DNA from: Linnemannia schmuckeri
Taxonomy: Eukaryota > Mortierellomycota > Mortierellomycetes > Mortierellales > Mortierellaceae
Direction of reading: 5' to 3'
Assembly (NCBI GenBank): GCA_029449235.1
Contig: JANATG010000001.1
Coordinates: 1,488,001 to 1,552,000, forward strand
Length of the DNA stretch: 64,000 nucleotides
A model generated the notes under the pieces. That model was not told the DNA's origin and ran no database searches. It saw only the letters and a list, made by a program, of their open reading frames with translations. Shown one piece after another: positions 47,316 through 58,480 of this stretch (its first letter is position 1; every line of letters begins with the position of its first letter). Position numbers and translations under genes: made by a program.

Positions 47316-48381
47316 TTCAAATTAATGCATGTTTATAAGCGAACTTGCATAACAGCCTGATTTTATACACCAGCGGAAAGTATTTACCTCCGCATTTTCG
47401 ACGGCACTGACACCGTCCTTGCCAATATAGACTGGGGCGATGGTCAACAGGAACGAGTCGACTAAACCTGATTTGAGAAATGAAGAGATCACACTAGCAC
47501 CACCTTCGACCATGACAGAACGCATTTTGTTTTCCCAGAGAGTCCAGAGTAGCCCTTCCAGTGAGATATCTCCTATTGCATGATTCAAATCAGTGAACAT
47601 TAGCTATTTGGAAAGAAAAAAAAATCGCGAGCTTAAACGGACGATCAAAGAGCTTATGCTTTGTATGGTAATGTAGAAGAGACGTGTGTTTACCAGAGGG
47701 ATCGAGGTCCAAGTCAAAGACCTTGGCACCTAAGGCTTCAAGCTCGGTCTTTTTTTGGATGTTGTTGTGATTGCAGCTAGTAAAAATCCAGGGCTTTGTT
47801 GGAGATGTAGGGAGGAGTAGTTTTGCGGTTGTTGGGAAACGTAGCTTGCTGTCGAGGATGATGGGTTGTGGGTGGCAGATTGGTCCACTTCCTTTGGGCA
47901 GATCGTCACTTGTTAGGCGGACTATTGTTATTTAGTATGAAGATGTGACAAGTAAGAAGATTAGGTTGTTAAACTGTCAAGGTTGGGTGAAGTGGTAGAT
48001 TTTGAAAGCAAAAGACGTTCTTTGCTCATCGCACCTGTTAAACGTGGGTCGTCGTTCAGGACGGTGCCAATGCCGACTAGGATGGCGTCGTGCTTGAGTC
48101 TCAGGCTATCGATATTGGATCAATCGAAGAGTATTAGGTACATTTCACACTGGACTATTTGTATGCTTAATATCAATATCGCATGCTAAGAGATAATGAG
48201 CAGGGTACATATGGGTGGCGGTCATGGACTGCGCTCCGCTAAGGATCAATTGCTGGCCGTGTCGCCCTGCGATTTTTCCGTCGAGACTTTGGGCATAGGT
48301 GAGGGTTACGTAAGGTCTTTTGTTGTCCTTGTCTATTTGTTCGAACGATCTTTCGAAAAGAAAGCTGTAGTCTGTAGCCAT
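47172..48381 (-). CDS. RIB7: Diaminohydroxy-ribosylamino-pyrimidine 5'-phosphate reductase
   Basis: NADPH-dependent reduction of the ribosyl side chain, the second step after GTP cyclohydrolase II in fungal riboflavin synthesis. Exons are 48381-48209, 48105-48035, 47921-47694, 47572-47388 and 47261-47172, in frame, 248 residues (yeast Rib7 244). Motifs: RPYVTLTYAQSLDGKIAG, HDAILVGIGTVLNDDPRLT, the PQPIILDSKLRFP strand, and VMVEGGASVISSFLKSGLVDSFLLTIAPVYIG, all characteristic of the RibD C-terminal reductase fold. A 34-nt A tract (47279-47312) sits in the last intron. It shares a 371-base divergent promoter with dynactin subunit 2. Confidence 0.94.
47279..47312. repeat. Poly(A) tract, 34 nt, in the last RIB7 intron
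   Basis: In RIB7 orientation this is a poly(T) run lying in the 3' intron, upstream of the CTTAG acceptor. Confidence 0.9.
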
Positions 48382-48752
48382 AGTATCCGAGGTGGGAAGT
48401 GAGGAAGTGAAGGTTGGAATGGGTAAAGAATGAGTTTGAGGTTCAAAGTTCGAGGTCTTCTGCGCCTGGAAATGCTGAAAGGGTCCTTGGAAAAGTCACA
48501 ATTCTTAAAAGAGTCGTCGCGTACTTGAAAAGGCACAGTATGTGAAAATAGGAGGTCACCTCAGGCACCGTCTGACTTCAACCTCACTCTTCTCTCGCTT
48601 TCATCTTTTTTACTTTTATTCATCACTGCTCCTTCAACTACTCCTCTATCTTGCCCTCCAATTCATTTGGCACTCTTTCTTTCATCACATCCAACAACCC
48701 ACCCATACCCTCACACCTACTCACTTACAGCGAAATATACACAGAACACGCC
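48382..48752. promoter_or_regulatory. 371-bp bidirectional promoter of RIB7 and dynactin p50
   Basis: Start codons of the two divergent genes lie 371 bases apart, so their promoters must overlap or abut. The right half is CT-rich, the leader of the plus-strand gene. No clear TATA box on either side. Confidence 0.55.
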
Positions 48753-51165
48753 ATGTCGAGCAAGTACTCTACGTTACCCGACATTGTACGCAGGCTAGAA
48801 AACTCTGGATTGAAACTGGAACTGGACAAGGCAAAAGGATGCATGGCTAAGAGATGCAGGGGAGTTGTCGCCAAGAGATTAAAACGTCGTCTATTTCTAC
48901 ACCCCCATCTAATTGTAGGACACTCAACCAGATGTCTACGAGACCGCTGACGATACTAGCGATCGTGGTTCTCGAGTCCAGGGCATGGACGGCAAGGTAA
49001 AAGAAGGAAACTTTTTGACCAGCGCACGGAACCATTCTCCGTCTTTCCTAACTTGGGAACAAGGGAAGGTACTTGTGGACGCACCCAACTGATAGAAGAG
49101 CTAACCTGCCTGAGATCCTAATGGCCGCTACTAGGACTACGAGAGTGACGAGGAGCGAGAAGGTATTGACAGGTCAGCTGTCTCGGTCAAGGACGCCGCT
49201 GCTCGTTTCAAGGATTGCGTCGTAGATAATTCCTCTGCAGGTAAGAGATAAACCCTGCTCATTCCTCGACTTCTTTTAACTCGAATCTACACGCTCGTCT
49301 TCCTCCATCGTTTGGTTCTTGGGAAACCGTTGTAGCAAAGTACTCATTTATCGACATTATATCCACGATAGATTTCTCGGACCGCCTCAATCGACGGAAG
49401 AAGGCCATGTACCGCACGTTTGTCAGGAGACCGAACCTGGAGAGCTCAGAGTACGAGATTTTACCAAAGGAGATGATTCTTCAGGAGACCCCTGTTCAAA
49501 AATTGAGGCGACTTATGTACGAGGTCAAGGAACTCGGACAGGAAGCAGAGTTGAACGAGAAGGTAAATGATTTTGTCCTTGTTCTTGTGCCTTGAATGAC
49601 GGAGAGGAAAGGAATCCACATGTCAAGGACAAAATTTTGGGCCAATGGTCTCAAGAAATTTTGAAAAATGCAATATCATGTGTCCTGCAACTCACTCATC
49701 TCCTTGGCTTCTTTTTTTTTTCTTTCCCACTTTCGGCTCAAACTCAATAATGCGACAAACCATCAACCTAACATACGACAACTCTCAACGACAACAACGA
49801 CGAAACCCAAAAAAAATAGCAAGGAACAGAATTGGCAGGAGGAGAGATTTCACACAAGGATTTGCTTTCGCATGTCAAGTCATTGGAACACGACTTGTCC
49901 GAGATTGGACAGACTTTGGGCGAGGGCTCCAACGCCGGTGTTCTCTCGAACGAAGGGTTGATCAAGCAGACAGATACTGGAAAGCGCCTCCTCCAGCAGT
50001 TGCAGGCTATGAAGCACCTAGCTGCCTCTTCGTCTGATGCTGAAATCCAGGATGCCTCTGCTTCCAAAGCACCCACTGAGTCTGGCGATGGCAAGGTACG
50101 ATACCCGTCATTGATTGCTTGCACGTGGACCTTTTCAATAGATATATTTGTATGACCTGGGTACTCTATTGATGGCATTTCTAGCGACGCTGACTGATCA
50201 TTTATGTTCTGTTTGCAATTGATTAGACTGTGACATATGAACTTTACTACAGCCCTGATCACGCTAGACTTCACACTGCTACAAAGACTGCCGAGCTTGC
50301 TGAGCGCCTTGCTGTTCTTGAGCGGGCAATTGGATCGACACAGATGCAATCAGGGGTACGTGAGAGAATTCCACGAATATTTTTATTTGCATTCATCAGA
50401 GCGCAACACAATGAGTGAAGACTAATCTGTTATAGTGTTCATAACACATTATAGGGATCATTGGTCGGTACAGTTGAAAAGTTGGAGCAGCATATTGGAA
50501 TCTTGGTACAGCCTCGCCAGCTGGAGCAGCTTTCTCGCCGTCTGAAGGTCGTCACAGCAGAATTGGAGCGTGTCCAGGAGCTTCAGGCCAAGGACGCTAC
50601 CACCACTGGCATCAGTGCTGATGCAGAAAACAAAGTACTTTGCACTCTTCAAGATGCTATTATTTTCAATAGGAACATTTTTGGACCTTATGAGAGTTCA
50701 AGGTGTGCTTCATGTAATAACTGATATTTTATATCTTTGTGCTTGATAGATCAACGCGCTTTTCGAGTTAGTTGACAAGATTGATCCTTTGGTGTCATTG
50801 GCGCCTGTCTTGGTGACGAGGCTAAAGGGATTGAAGGGTTTGCACGCCGAGGCGGCCGTCTTTTCAGACTCGATCAAGATGATATCGAGCGAGCAGACCA
50901 AGATCAGCGAGGAGCTTAAGGGACTTGATACCGTTTCTGCCAAGGTAAAATAGGAACATCTTTCATTGTCAGTTCGTTTTATGCAGAAAACGGAAGAGAA
51001 TTGGCTAGGCAAGGGATTTTTCTGACATTTTTTTTTTTTTTTTTTGCCGAAATATAGCTCCAGGAGAGTTTGACGGAGAACGATGCGGCGATTCAGAAGA
51101 ACATTGAGGTTATCGATGGAAGGATCACGGAACTTGTTGAGCGCATCCAGCGCTTGGGCGCATGA
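48753..51165 (+). CDS. DCTN2: Dynactin subunit 2 (dynamitin, p50)
   Basis: Coiled-coil shoulder subunit of dynactin, the activator of cytoplasmic dynein. Nine exons: 48753-48785, 48919-48996, 49135-49240, 49336-49562, 49820-50095, 50227-50355, 50455-50634, 50750-50944 and 51058-51165, 443 residues. The N-terminus MSSKYSTLPDI followed by DTQPDVYETAD matches the dynamitin signature, and most introns are phase 0. The rest is heptad-like helix, including VQKLRRLMYEVKELGQEAELNEK, ISHKDLLSHVKSLEHDLSEIG and VGTVEKLEQHIGILVQPRQLEQLSRRLK, ending LVERIQRLGA. It implies a full dynein-dynactin system, as expected of a filamentous fungus. Confidence 0.92.
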
Positions 51166-51376
51166 GCGTTTCTTGAATGACTATGAACCAACACTATCAC
51201 CCTCCTCAAGGTCATCGACTCGGCCTGAAACGAACATACAGGAAGAAAATAAAAAGCAGTAAAGAAACGAAACAAAAGGCCTTGTCGACTACACTTGTGG
51301 TATTACTTTTTATTTATTGGGGTAACTTATCTATGGCAACTGGTATTCTTCTATTGTGGTAACCTTGCTCCTGTAT

Positions 51377-53663
51377 CTATAGGGATGCTTTGGTGGTAGT
51401 TCGGATGTGGGTTTCGGAGATGATGAAGTGAATGGCGAGACCAACTATGGTCGCATTGACCATCATCGAGTACCTCTCCCAATCACTCGCCTGGTTCTGC
51501 AGAATTGGATATGGCTTCAGTGGTTTTTCAAGTAGATGCATAAAATAAAATATAAAGAAAGAAAACGATGTATGAAAGACGAGTTAGCTTCTTCGTCAGG
51601 AGAAAGTATTTTAATCTACAACTCACAAAACAAGGGATATTACACGTACCCATCCCCCATCCATGTAGGCACAGAAACTGGACCAGGTTGAATAAAAGAC
51701 GGCAAAGAGAATATAGTAGCACACATCCTTGACACGGTGGATGCGAAGGGTCTCTGAAAAGCAGAACATCTCAACCAAGCCTGTCAGGAATGGGATCCCA
51801 TGCATTTGGATGTCAATATAGAATGGAAGGCTAGTTTTTTCCGTCACGTGTGAAAGAAAGTCAGGTACCAAGTATGTCACTTTTAGAGTTGGGGTCTGCC
51901 CGGGTTCGGCGAAGCAAAAGAATTAACTGCGTAAAGAACCTGAAGATAAATGGTGGCACGTACTATTTGTCGCCATCTGGGTAGATATGGAACACATCTG
52001 TGTGGACCAGATACCAGTACAGACCTCCGATGAGACACTCAACCTGTTAGGAAATCATGGCACGCGTTGTTAACATGTAATCTTTGTGGATGTAGTTTTC
52101 AACCATATAGCCGACACACGAGGCAAAGACTTACGGGAACGAGCATAGGGAGAATCCTGTTTTTAGTAGCAATAAGACCTGTTTGAACTCACATGAGAAA
52201 GGACAGACATTAAATCAACTGAACTTGAAGCGATGACAAGAACGAGGAAGAGAGAGTGAGGAGGCGATAAAGAAGGGATAAAGGGGTGTAGTAGCAGAAG
52301 AGTGGGAAACGCTATTTGGTAATGAATTCATCCCTTATTAATTCAGAGTGTGCCATTCCTCACTCTTTTTTGCTGTTCGGCGACATTTTGTCCAATGTAA
52401 CAACTCATGTGGTGGGTTTGGGAGTGAGAGACAGTATTTATAAGAACATCAAGTGTGGCTGGATCGCAAAATTGCGATATCGTGCTCGATCTCGCCCTTC
52501 ATTCCATCTCCTCTTCAACCTGTGGTCGTGTGAGAGTTGCGTCAAAATATAAGGGCGTATAATCCCATCGAGTTGATGCGATGGGAATTGACCAATTCCC
52601 TTTTTCACAAGCAAAGTCGAGCGTGCAAGCGAGGGTATGTTATTCCGGTCCGTTGGTCGACTATGTCCTCCACCTCCTTTCCATTTCTTTTCTCTCTCGC
52701 CTGTGATTCTTCGCCTCCAGTTCCCTTCAATATCGTCGTGTTCGAATGACTGCCAATTCTAAGACAACAATCTCGTTCTCTTATATCACCCGCCCTGTTG
52801 TTAATCTTCCTCGTTCCTACTTGCTAGGTGTTCATGAGCCAGGATTGGGACAGGTTGGCTGAGGATGGAATGGGACATGCAGGAAAAAGAGAGAAAGGGA
52901 AAACAACGAGAGGTACGACTACATCAAAAATAAAGATGGGACCTTTTAAAAAAGGTAACTCTTCAAAGTTGTTTGTTACCTGGCTTTTTGAAGGCATCGC
53001 CAGCAATGCCCAAGCCCATGCAGACTATGGTCACCAGGAGCCCGACGATGGTCAAGTACTGTCGTGAATAAGCCAAGGGTGTAATTAACATGAAAAACCA
53101 ATGAAAAGACAAGATCCGTGGTCAGCCCAAATATTGTAATATTCTTTTTTAAGAACAGACAATGATGCAAACAATGATGATCCAAAAACTACAAACAAAA
53201 CAAAAAAAAAATTGGTCAAGTGAGTGTACTTTACTTGGGTCCCTCCTCCAAAACCATCTTTTAGTCCGTTTGTCCTCAAAGTGGGCGCGATCAAAATCGG
53301 ATATAGGGCAGAACAGATCCCTGCCAGACGCACAATTGTCTTGATGATTGTTCGCAATTGAGTTGTTGACGAAGAATAGATAGAGGACAAATGTTTATCC
53401 TTTTGGATTTGGAAGCAGAAGTCACTGTGCAACGACCGGGTTGAAACAGAGGCTGTTCTTTGACGATTCCTTTGGCGCTGGTTGTGGCGCTGGTTGTGGC
53501 GGTGTTTTCCTTTGGACATGTCAGAAAGGAAGGGGAGCTGTAGGATTGAGGATGCTGTGGTGGATCCAGAGTTGGTGTTGATCGACGTGGAGGAGTTAGA
53601 GGAGACGGTAGTGGTTGACGTTGACCGAGCTACTAGTGGTGACGATGCGAGCTGCAGGACCAT
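51377..53663 (-). CDS. AIG1/FAR-17a-family membrane protein with one unresolved exon junction
   Basis: Related to animal AIG1/ADTRP, which are threonine-dependent hydrolases of fatty-acid esters of hydroxy fatty acids. Exons are 53663-53235, 53058-52980, 52178-52135, about 52043-51974 (or 51964), 51879-51650 and 51514-51377; about 329 residues. Family features: GFGGGTQYLTIVG with the likely nucleophile T, ILPMLVPVECLIGGLYWYLVHTDVFHIYP, a conserved histidine in IQMHGIPFLTGLVEM, and YMDGGWPYPILQN near the end. Several membrane spans. The first 120 residues are S/T/R-rich. The obvious GTACGT donor at the end of exon 4 leaves the frame out of register with exon 5; a weak GC donor after 51974 would restore it. 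The intron between exons 2 and 3 is unusually long (801 bases). Confidence 0.65.
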
Positions 53664-54285
53664 CTTGTTTCTCTTTCTTTTTGCTGTGGTGTGTGTGGAG
53701 AGAGTTTAAGAAGGGGTTAGGGGCGTATGAAAGAGTTTTTGAGAGAAGAGTGTGTGGAGTTGAGTACGAAAGGTATGAAATTGTGCAAAGATTGGGTTTG
53801 CCGATGAGAAGAGTGGAAAGGAAGAGAGAGAATGAAGAGGCGAAGAAAAAGAAGAAGAGAAGAAGAGAAGAAGAAAAGGAGAGAGGAAGAAATATATATA
53901 TATATAAGTCCAGCAATTGAGATCTCACCGGAGACAGGGAAGAAGGGAGGGGAGGAAGGTAAAGACATCATAGCGACAAAAAGCCTAATAATTTTGCTTG
54001 CCCTGAGCTTGAATCTTTTTCATTTGTGAGGCTGATCAAGGAGATGATAACTTACTAAGTCATTGCTAGTGACCATGGAGACATATGGTACTGTGGGATG
54101 AGGGTGGCACGGCAGAGTAGGTCACCACGACCATACTCTTTATTCGATAGACTCTCCTCGGAGTCGCGTTATGCGTGGGTCAGATTTAAATCGGTATTTC
54201 TCTTTTTTCTCCTCTTTGTTCGTCGTTCCATTCTCTGTATCAAGAAGCAAAAAACGGTAAGGAAGGGTAGACCTATCCATGCTCG

Positions 54286-54318
<33 letters not shown>

Positions 54319-54819
54319 TGGCGAATCATTGCATTACACAACTCACAACAGTAACACCAACTCATATCCCTGGCAAAGAGAGAGGGAGAGAGGGAGAATG
54401 GGGGAGTGAAGGAGCTTGTTCCTTGAAACACGGAAGCTTTTTCGAGCGAGAAACCATCGCTTGCCTCTCCTTGCACCAACGTGCGCCACCATTTTGCGCT
54501 GTGGATTTTGTATGTGGTGAATGTATGGTCATTGTTGTCGCTGTCACAAACAAAGACACTCTCAAAAAGAAATAAAAAAAGGTTTGTCTCCATGGTCTCA
54601 AAAAAAGTTCGATTGGTTCAATTCCATTCATCCATCGTTCCTTAATCCCCCCTTGTCGCATCCATCCTTCTCCTCCTTCTTTCTTTTCCTCATCAACACA
54701 CACCCACCTTTCCCATTCCCCTACTCCTCGTCCCTTGCTCTCGTTCGCTTACTCAAAAAAAGAAACCAAAAGACAATTATTTCGCCAGGCTCTCTCCTGG
54801 GTCAGTCATTACGTTTACC
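53664..54819. other. Divergent intergenic region with AT/AC microsatellites
   Basis: About 1.15 kb between opposite-strand genes. It contains GA-rich sequence (53815-53890), short (TA)n runs at about 53889-53907 and 54300-54319 preceded by (AC)n, and a CT-rich leader before the next gene. No coding sequence supported. Confidence 0.55.
54288..54319. repeat. Compound (AC)n(AT)n microsatellite
   Basis: An ACACAC run passes directly into an ATATAT run. Typical slippage-prone simple repeat in non-coding DNA. Confidence 0.8.
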
Positions 54820-56295
54820 ATGTCCTCCGCTCGCATCCTCCAGGACGACGATTGGGTTGTCGGTGCTCCTTCCGAAAGAAAGACCTCTCACACACCCGTC
54901 TCTGGCCCTCCTCCTCCTCCTCCTCTTTCATCCTCGGTTTCTTCAGCTCGACTGACAAGAGCACCCCAAAAGCTTTACGGAAGCAATAGCAACAGCATCA
55001 ACAGTAGCAACAGCAGCAGCAATAACTACAGCAACAATAGTAACAGCCACACCTCCGTCAAAAGCACATATAACATAACCAGCAGCAGCAACAACAACAT
55101 CATGAACGGGGTCACCAGAAGCTACCCCTCCAGTCGGGATTCAAGACACGGAGCCTACGGATTCTTTAGCACTGGACAGAACATCCACCACTTTGAGGCG
55201 TATCTCTCTCGCAAGGGACACCAAGACATCCAGTCATTTCCTCAAGCAAAGCCGACCACGGAGCGAGTCTCTGTCCCCTTGCCAAAAGGAACTGGAAAGG
55301 CTGAAGGAATTTGGAATGCTTTTAATGGATCGTATACTCAGCAGGACTGGGCAAATTATGCTCGCGATCAAGCAGCTCCCGGAACCAAAAGACCTATCAA
55401 TACAACAATAGTAACAGCAACAGCAGTAACAGCAGTAACATCAACAACAACAGCGGCAGCAACAGCAACAGCAACATCAGCAACATCAGCAACGACAACA
55501 GTACGAACAAATGGACATACTACGATGGCGGGAGCTTTCCATCAGGCACAGAAGCCATCACTTACGTCCTCGGTCATGTCAGCACCTGTGCCTACCTCTT
55601 CTGCGGCTCGTCCTTCTTCTTCGTCTTCTTCCTCTTCTTCTTCTTCTTCTTCAACTTCCAAACCTTCAGCTGCTCCAATGGTACCACCACGCCCCCCGGC
55701 CCTTTTGATCGATCTGGAGTTCACGTCGAACACACCTGTCAACCCTACCCTAAACTCCAGTGTTTTCGCGGATCTGTTGGACTTAGACTTTTCTCCTACT
55801 CCTACCCCCACTACGACAACGACTATTGCACCCATTATTGATACTTCCGTTGAGACCGAAGCGTCCCAGGATTCAGCAAAGAAGGCCGCTGTGACTGCGG
55901 AGGAGTCTACTTTAATCGACTTTTCAGACGCCTTCAATGGCCCACCAAACCTCGACGAGCCAAGGAGCCACTCCGCGTTGAGTGTGACATTTGGAGAGGC
56001 GAGCCAATCGGACGACCACATGGCAGTTGAAGGATACACTACCGGTAACTCTGACTACGACGACGAGAACAGTGACAGTGACAGCGACAGCAGCGGCGAC
56101 GACGATGACGATGACGATCACCTCTATCGCCAGTTTGGTGTCAACAAGAGTCTCCACAATGACAAGAGCGTCGAATCCGAAATCAAGGGTATCTATGTCG
56201 ACTTTGCGACATTGGCCAACCTCAGGGCAGAGCTCTTGGACGCCAACGTCACCTGGGATGATCTTTTGACACGACTGAAAAAAGTCCGCAAGTGA
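54820..56295 (+). CDS. Disordered protein with clathrin-box-like motifs
   Basis: Single-exon gene of 491 residues, not recognised as a named family. The N-terminus is MSSARILQDDDWVVGAPSER, then S/N- and T/A-rich low-complexity runs. Conserved-looking islands are RHGAYGFFSTGQNIHHFEAYLSRKGH and GKAEGIWNAFNGSYTQQDWANYARDQ. Near the middle there are LLIDLEF and LLDLDF, which fit the clathrin-box pattern LxxL[DE]-type, and a similar LIDFSD. A D/S-rich acidic run is followed by a more ordered C-terminus, IKGIYVDFATLANLRAELLDANVTWDDLLTRLKKVRK, which is predicted helical. An endocytic or trafficking adaptor is a reasonable guess, not a conclusion. The 5' leader is CT-rich and the start context is ACCATGTCC. 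Confidence 0.7.
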   Translation: MSSARILQDDDWVVGAPSERKTSHTPVSGPPPPPPLSSSVSSARLTRAPQKLYGSNSNSINSSNSSSNNYSNNSNSHTSVKSTYNITSSSNNNIMNGVTRSYPSSRDSRHGAYGFFSTGQNIHHFEAYLSRKGHQDIQSFPQAKPTTERVSVPLPKGTGKAEGIWNAFNGSYTQQDWANYARDQAAPGTKRPINTTIVTATAVTAVTSTTTAAATATATSATSATTTVRTNGHTTMAGAFHQAQKPSLTSSVMSAPVPTSSAARPSSSSSSSSSSSSSTSKPSAAPMVPPRPPALLIDLEFTSNTPVNPTLNSSVFADLLDLDFSPTPTPTTTTTIAPIIDTSVETEASQDSAKKAAVTAEESTLIDFSDAFNGPPNLDEPRSHSALSVTFGEASQSDDHMAVEGYTTGNSDYDDENSDSDSDSSGDDDDDDDHLYRQFGVNKSLHNDKSVESEIKGIYVDFATLANLRAELLDANVTWDDLLTRLKKVRK

Positions 56296-56718
56296 ACACG
56301 GAAGGCTTTTTCCCATCACCCGCCGATCATTGATCGCTTGCATTTGCCACTCCCTTTGTTTTCTTTTGTTTGTGTCCCTTTGTTTTCTTTTGTTTGCGTC
56401 CCTTTCCTTTCTGTTCCTAAGTTTGTCTGTTCGTACATTTTTTTTGTCTGTTTCTTTGTGCTCTTCTTCTACACCTGCTATCTTTGTCGTGCACATTTCA
56501 CCGAATTATACCTTGCCACCTTGCTACGTTTGCTCGCACTTCCTTTCCCTGCCCTTTGCTCACCCAGATGTACATAGTCTATTGCTTCCTTCTTCCCCGC
56601 CGACAAAAAAAAACAAAACAATACAAGCAAGATAGCCAACTTCTCAACTACAACCAAATAACAGAACAATTTATGACAGTGCTTGTTTTATGAGAGTAAA
56701 ACAAAAAAAACCTCCCTG
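56296..56718. other. Convergent 3' flanks with a 24-bp tandem repeat
   Basis: T-rich 3' region between two convergent genes. A 24-bp unit (starting TCCCTTTGTTTTC) is repeated at 56351 and 56375 with one difference, and a third partial copy begins near 56399. No gene seen. Confidence 0.6.
56351..56405. repeat. 24-bp tandem repeat, about 2.3 copies
   Basis: Two near-identical 24-bp units and the first bases of a third, in the 3' flank of the clathrin-box protein gene. Confidence 0.8.
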
Positions 56719-58480
56719 CTAGTGCTTCTTGATAGGCTTGGACTGATGGAAATGGACCTTAATCACAGCACCCTGCTTGTTGGTCGTCACCGTGACATCC
56801 GAAGTCTTCTTCAGAACCTTGTCGCATCCCAGGTTAACCCAAGAGGCTGCATAACGTTGACCCATAAACGTCAGCAGGTTATTCGCAGCACCCGTATCTG
56901 GCGAAGGACAACCCACAATAACCTTTGCTATCTTTTGAATATAGCCAGGGGCGATTTTGCCGTAGTTTGTGCAGTAGGCCTTTGGGGTTGCTTGGTTGAG
57001 GTTGGTGATAAGGTGCTGGTCGACGCCTCTGCGGTAGGCGTTTACTTTGGCAATAGAGGGCTTGTTGTTGGAGAGAACCATGGGGTCGCTGTAGGGGATC
57101 AACGCGATAGGGGCGTGTTGGCGGGAGGCGTGGAGTTCGTTCAGGGCCATTGAGCCCAGCTGGACGTCTGGTTCCATTAGGGATGGGGCCTTGAAAGGTA
57201 TGCATTTGATCGCCTATTGAATGTTGAACACATAGAAAACGGCATAAGGCTGTTAGTCCAAAAGCCCGAGGAGCAACGCGTCGGCTTGCAGAGGGATAAA
57301 GCAAATAAAAAAGACAACAGTAAGGCATGAGACGATGAACAAAAAGCAAGGACTTACAGGATCGATAAGGTCGGCAACCAAGGCATTATCAGAGCCATTG
57401 GCAATCTCTGTAAACTTCTTCAGCTTCTTGGGGTTAGCTTTGGTGGCCTGAGCAAAATGCTCGCCCTTAGATTGGAGGTAAGTCGTAAGGACATTATCGC
57501 TCTGGTCCTGGTCAACGATACCACAGTGGCAGGTTGTGGGGCACGGGTTGCCATTGACGTCCTTGCCGAGAGGAGGGATGACGACCTTGTCACCGTTCTT
57601 CTTGGCGTCCTGGACGGCCTGGAAGAACTTGTGAGTGCTACAGTAGGCGAATTGACCAAAAATGTCAGTAGACGAGAGGCCGTTGACACAGTCCTTGATG
57701 TCGTCCGTGAGGGTGATCGAGCCTGAGTTTGCGCCGAACCAGAGGCCGACGATGGAGTTCTTGGGCAACTTTGGGACCACTGGGACGATAGCTAGATTTG
57801 TGCCTGGAAGAATAGGAGAAGGAAGAAAAAGAGACGCGTGTTTACTAAACTGGCACGACTCGGTATTGCTTTTTAGCCGCTACTTCTGTTTGCTTTGCCA
57901 CCCAACCCAACGGCAAAACGGTGAAAACTCAATTCAGGGAAAAACAAAAAGCTGAATTTCATTTTTGTCCTTCTTTCTCTGATATTAGATCTCAGCGTCA
58001 CTTTTTTCCGGGTTTAAGATCAAGGGGGAAAATAAGAAGGGGACCTAAAACGCCTTTAGGAGATATGTGTCCAGCAGACCCACTCAAAAAAAAAAAGAAA
58101 AAAAAAAAAAAGAAAAAAAAAAAGAAAGAAAAAAAAAAAAAAAAAAAGGGTTCACTTTAGTGAGCACATTTCGGTGATTTTGGAACTTATTTTCCTTTTC
58201 CTTCTTTACTTCCATTAATAACCAAAGGGTGATACACGCTAAAGGTCGTGGTGTCGATATCAAACACCGTAGCCTAAACAAAGATCTGTTGGTCGCCAAT
58301 GGTCTGGTCACAGTTGCCCTTCTTGAGGATATAAGGGCTGGCAAGTCCCTGAGCCGTGAGAGGGTTCTTGGGGACTTGGAGGAAACATGCTCTCAGATTT
58401 GATTCAGCTTCAACGGAGCCGGAGAGGGTCAAGAGGGATGCGGAGAGGGAGATAAGGAAGAATGAGGTGATCTTGACCAT
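56719..58480 (-). CDS. Secreted fungal protein of unknown function, with an in-frame amber codon
   Basis: Exons are 58480-58210, 57803-57358 and 57213-56719, 404 codons in one frame. A signal peptide (MVKITSFFLISLSASLLTLSG) is followed by a pattern I associate with a family of secreted fungal proteins: NPLTAQGLASPYIL, NCDQTIGDQQIFV, TTTFSVYHPLVIN, then VVPKLPKNSIVGLWFGANSG. The C-terminal half includes several cysteines and ends HFHQSKPIKKH. Codon 69 (58276-58274) is TAG, between QQIFV and ATVFDID, where relatives have a glutamine or glutamate by my recollection. The sequence on both sides is in frame and family-like, so this is either a recent nonsense allele, a readthrough gene or a sequencing error. 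No canonical intron removes it without deleting conserved residues. No function assigned. Confidence 0.6.

Noticed and set aside
49645..50349. Overlapping open frames on both strands in the dynactin gene
   Set aside because: Only the frame joined by splice sites at 49819/50095 continues the dynamitin coiled coil.
54607..54630. tRNA T-loop-like GTTCGATTGGTTCAATTCC
   Set aside because: No acceptor stem or anticodon arm could be placed around it.
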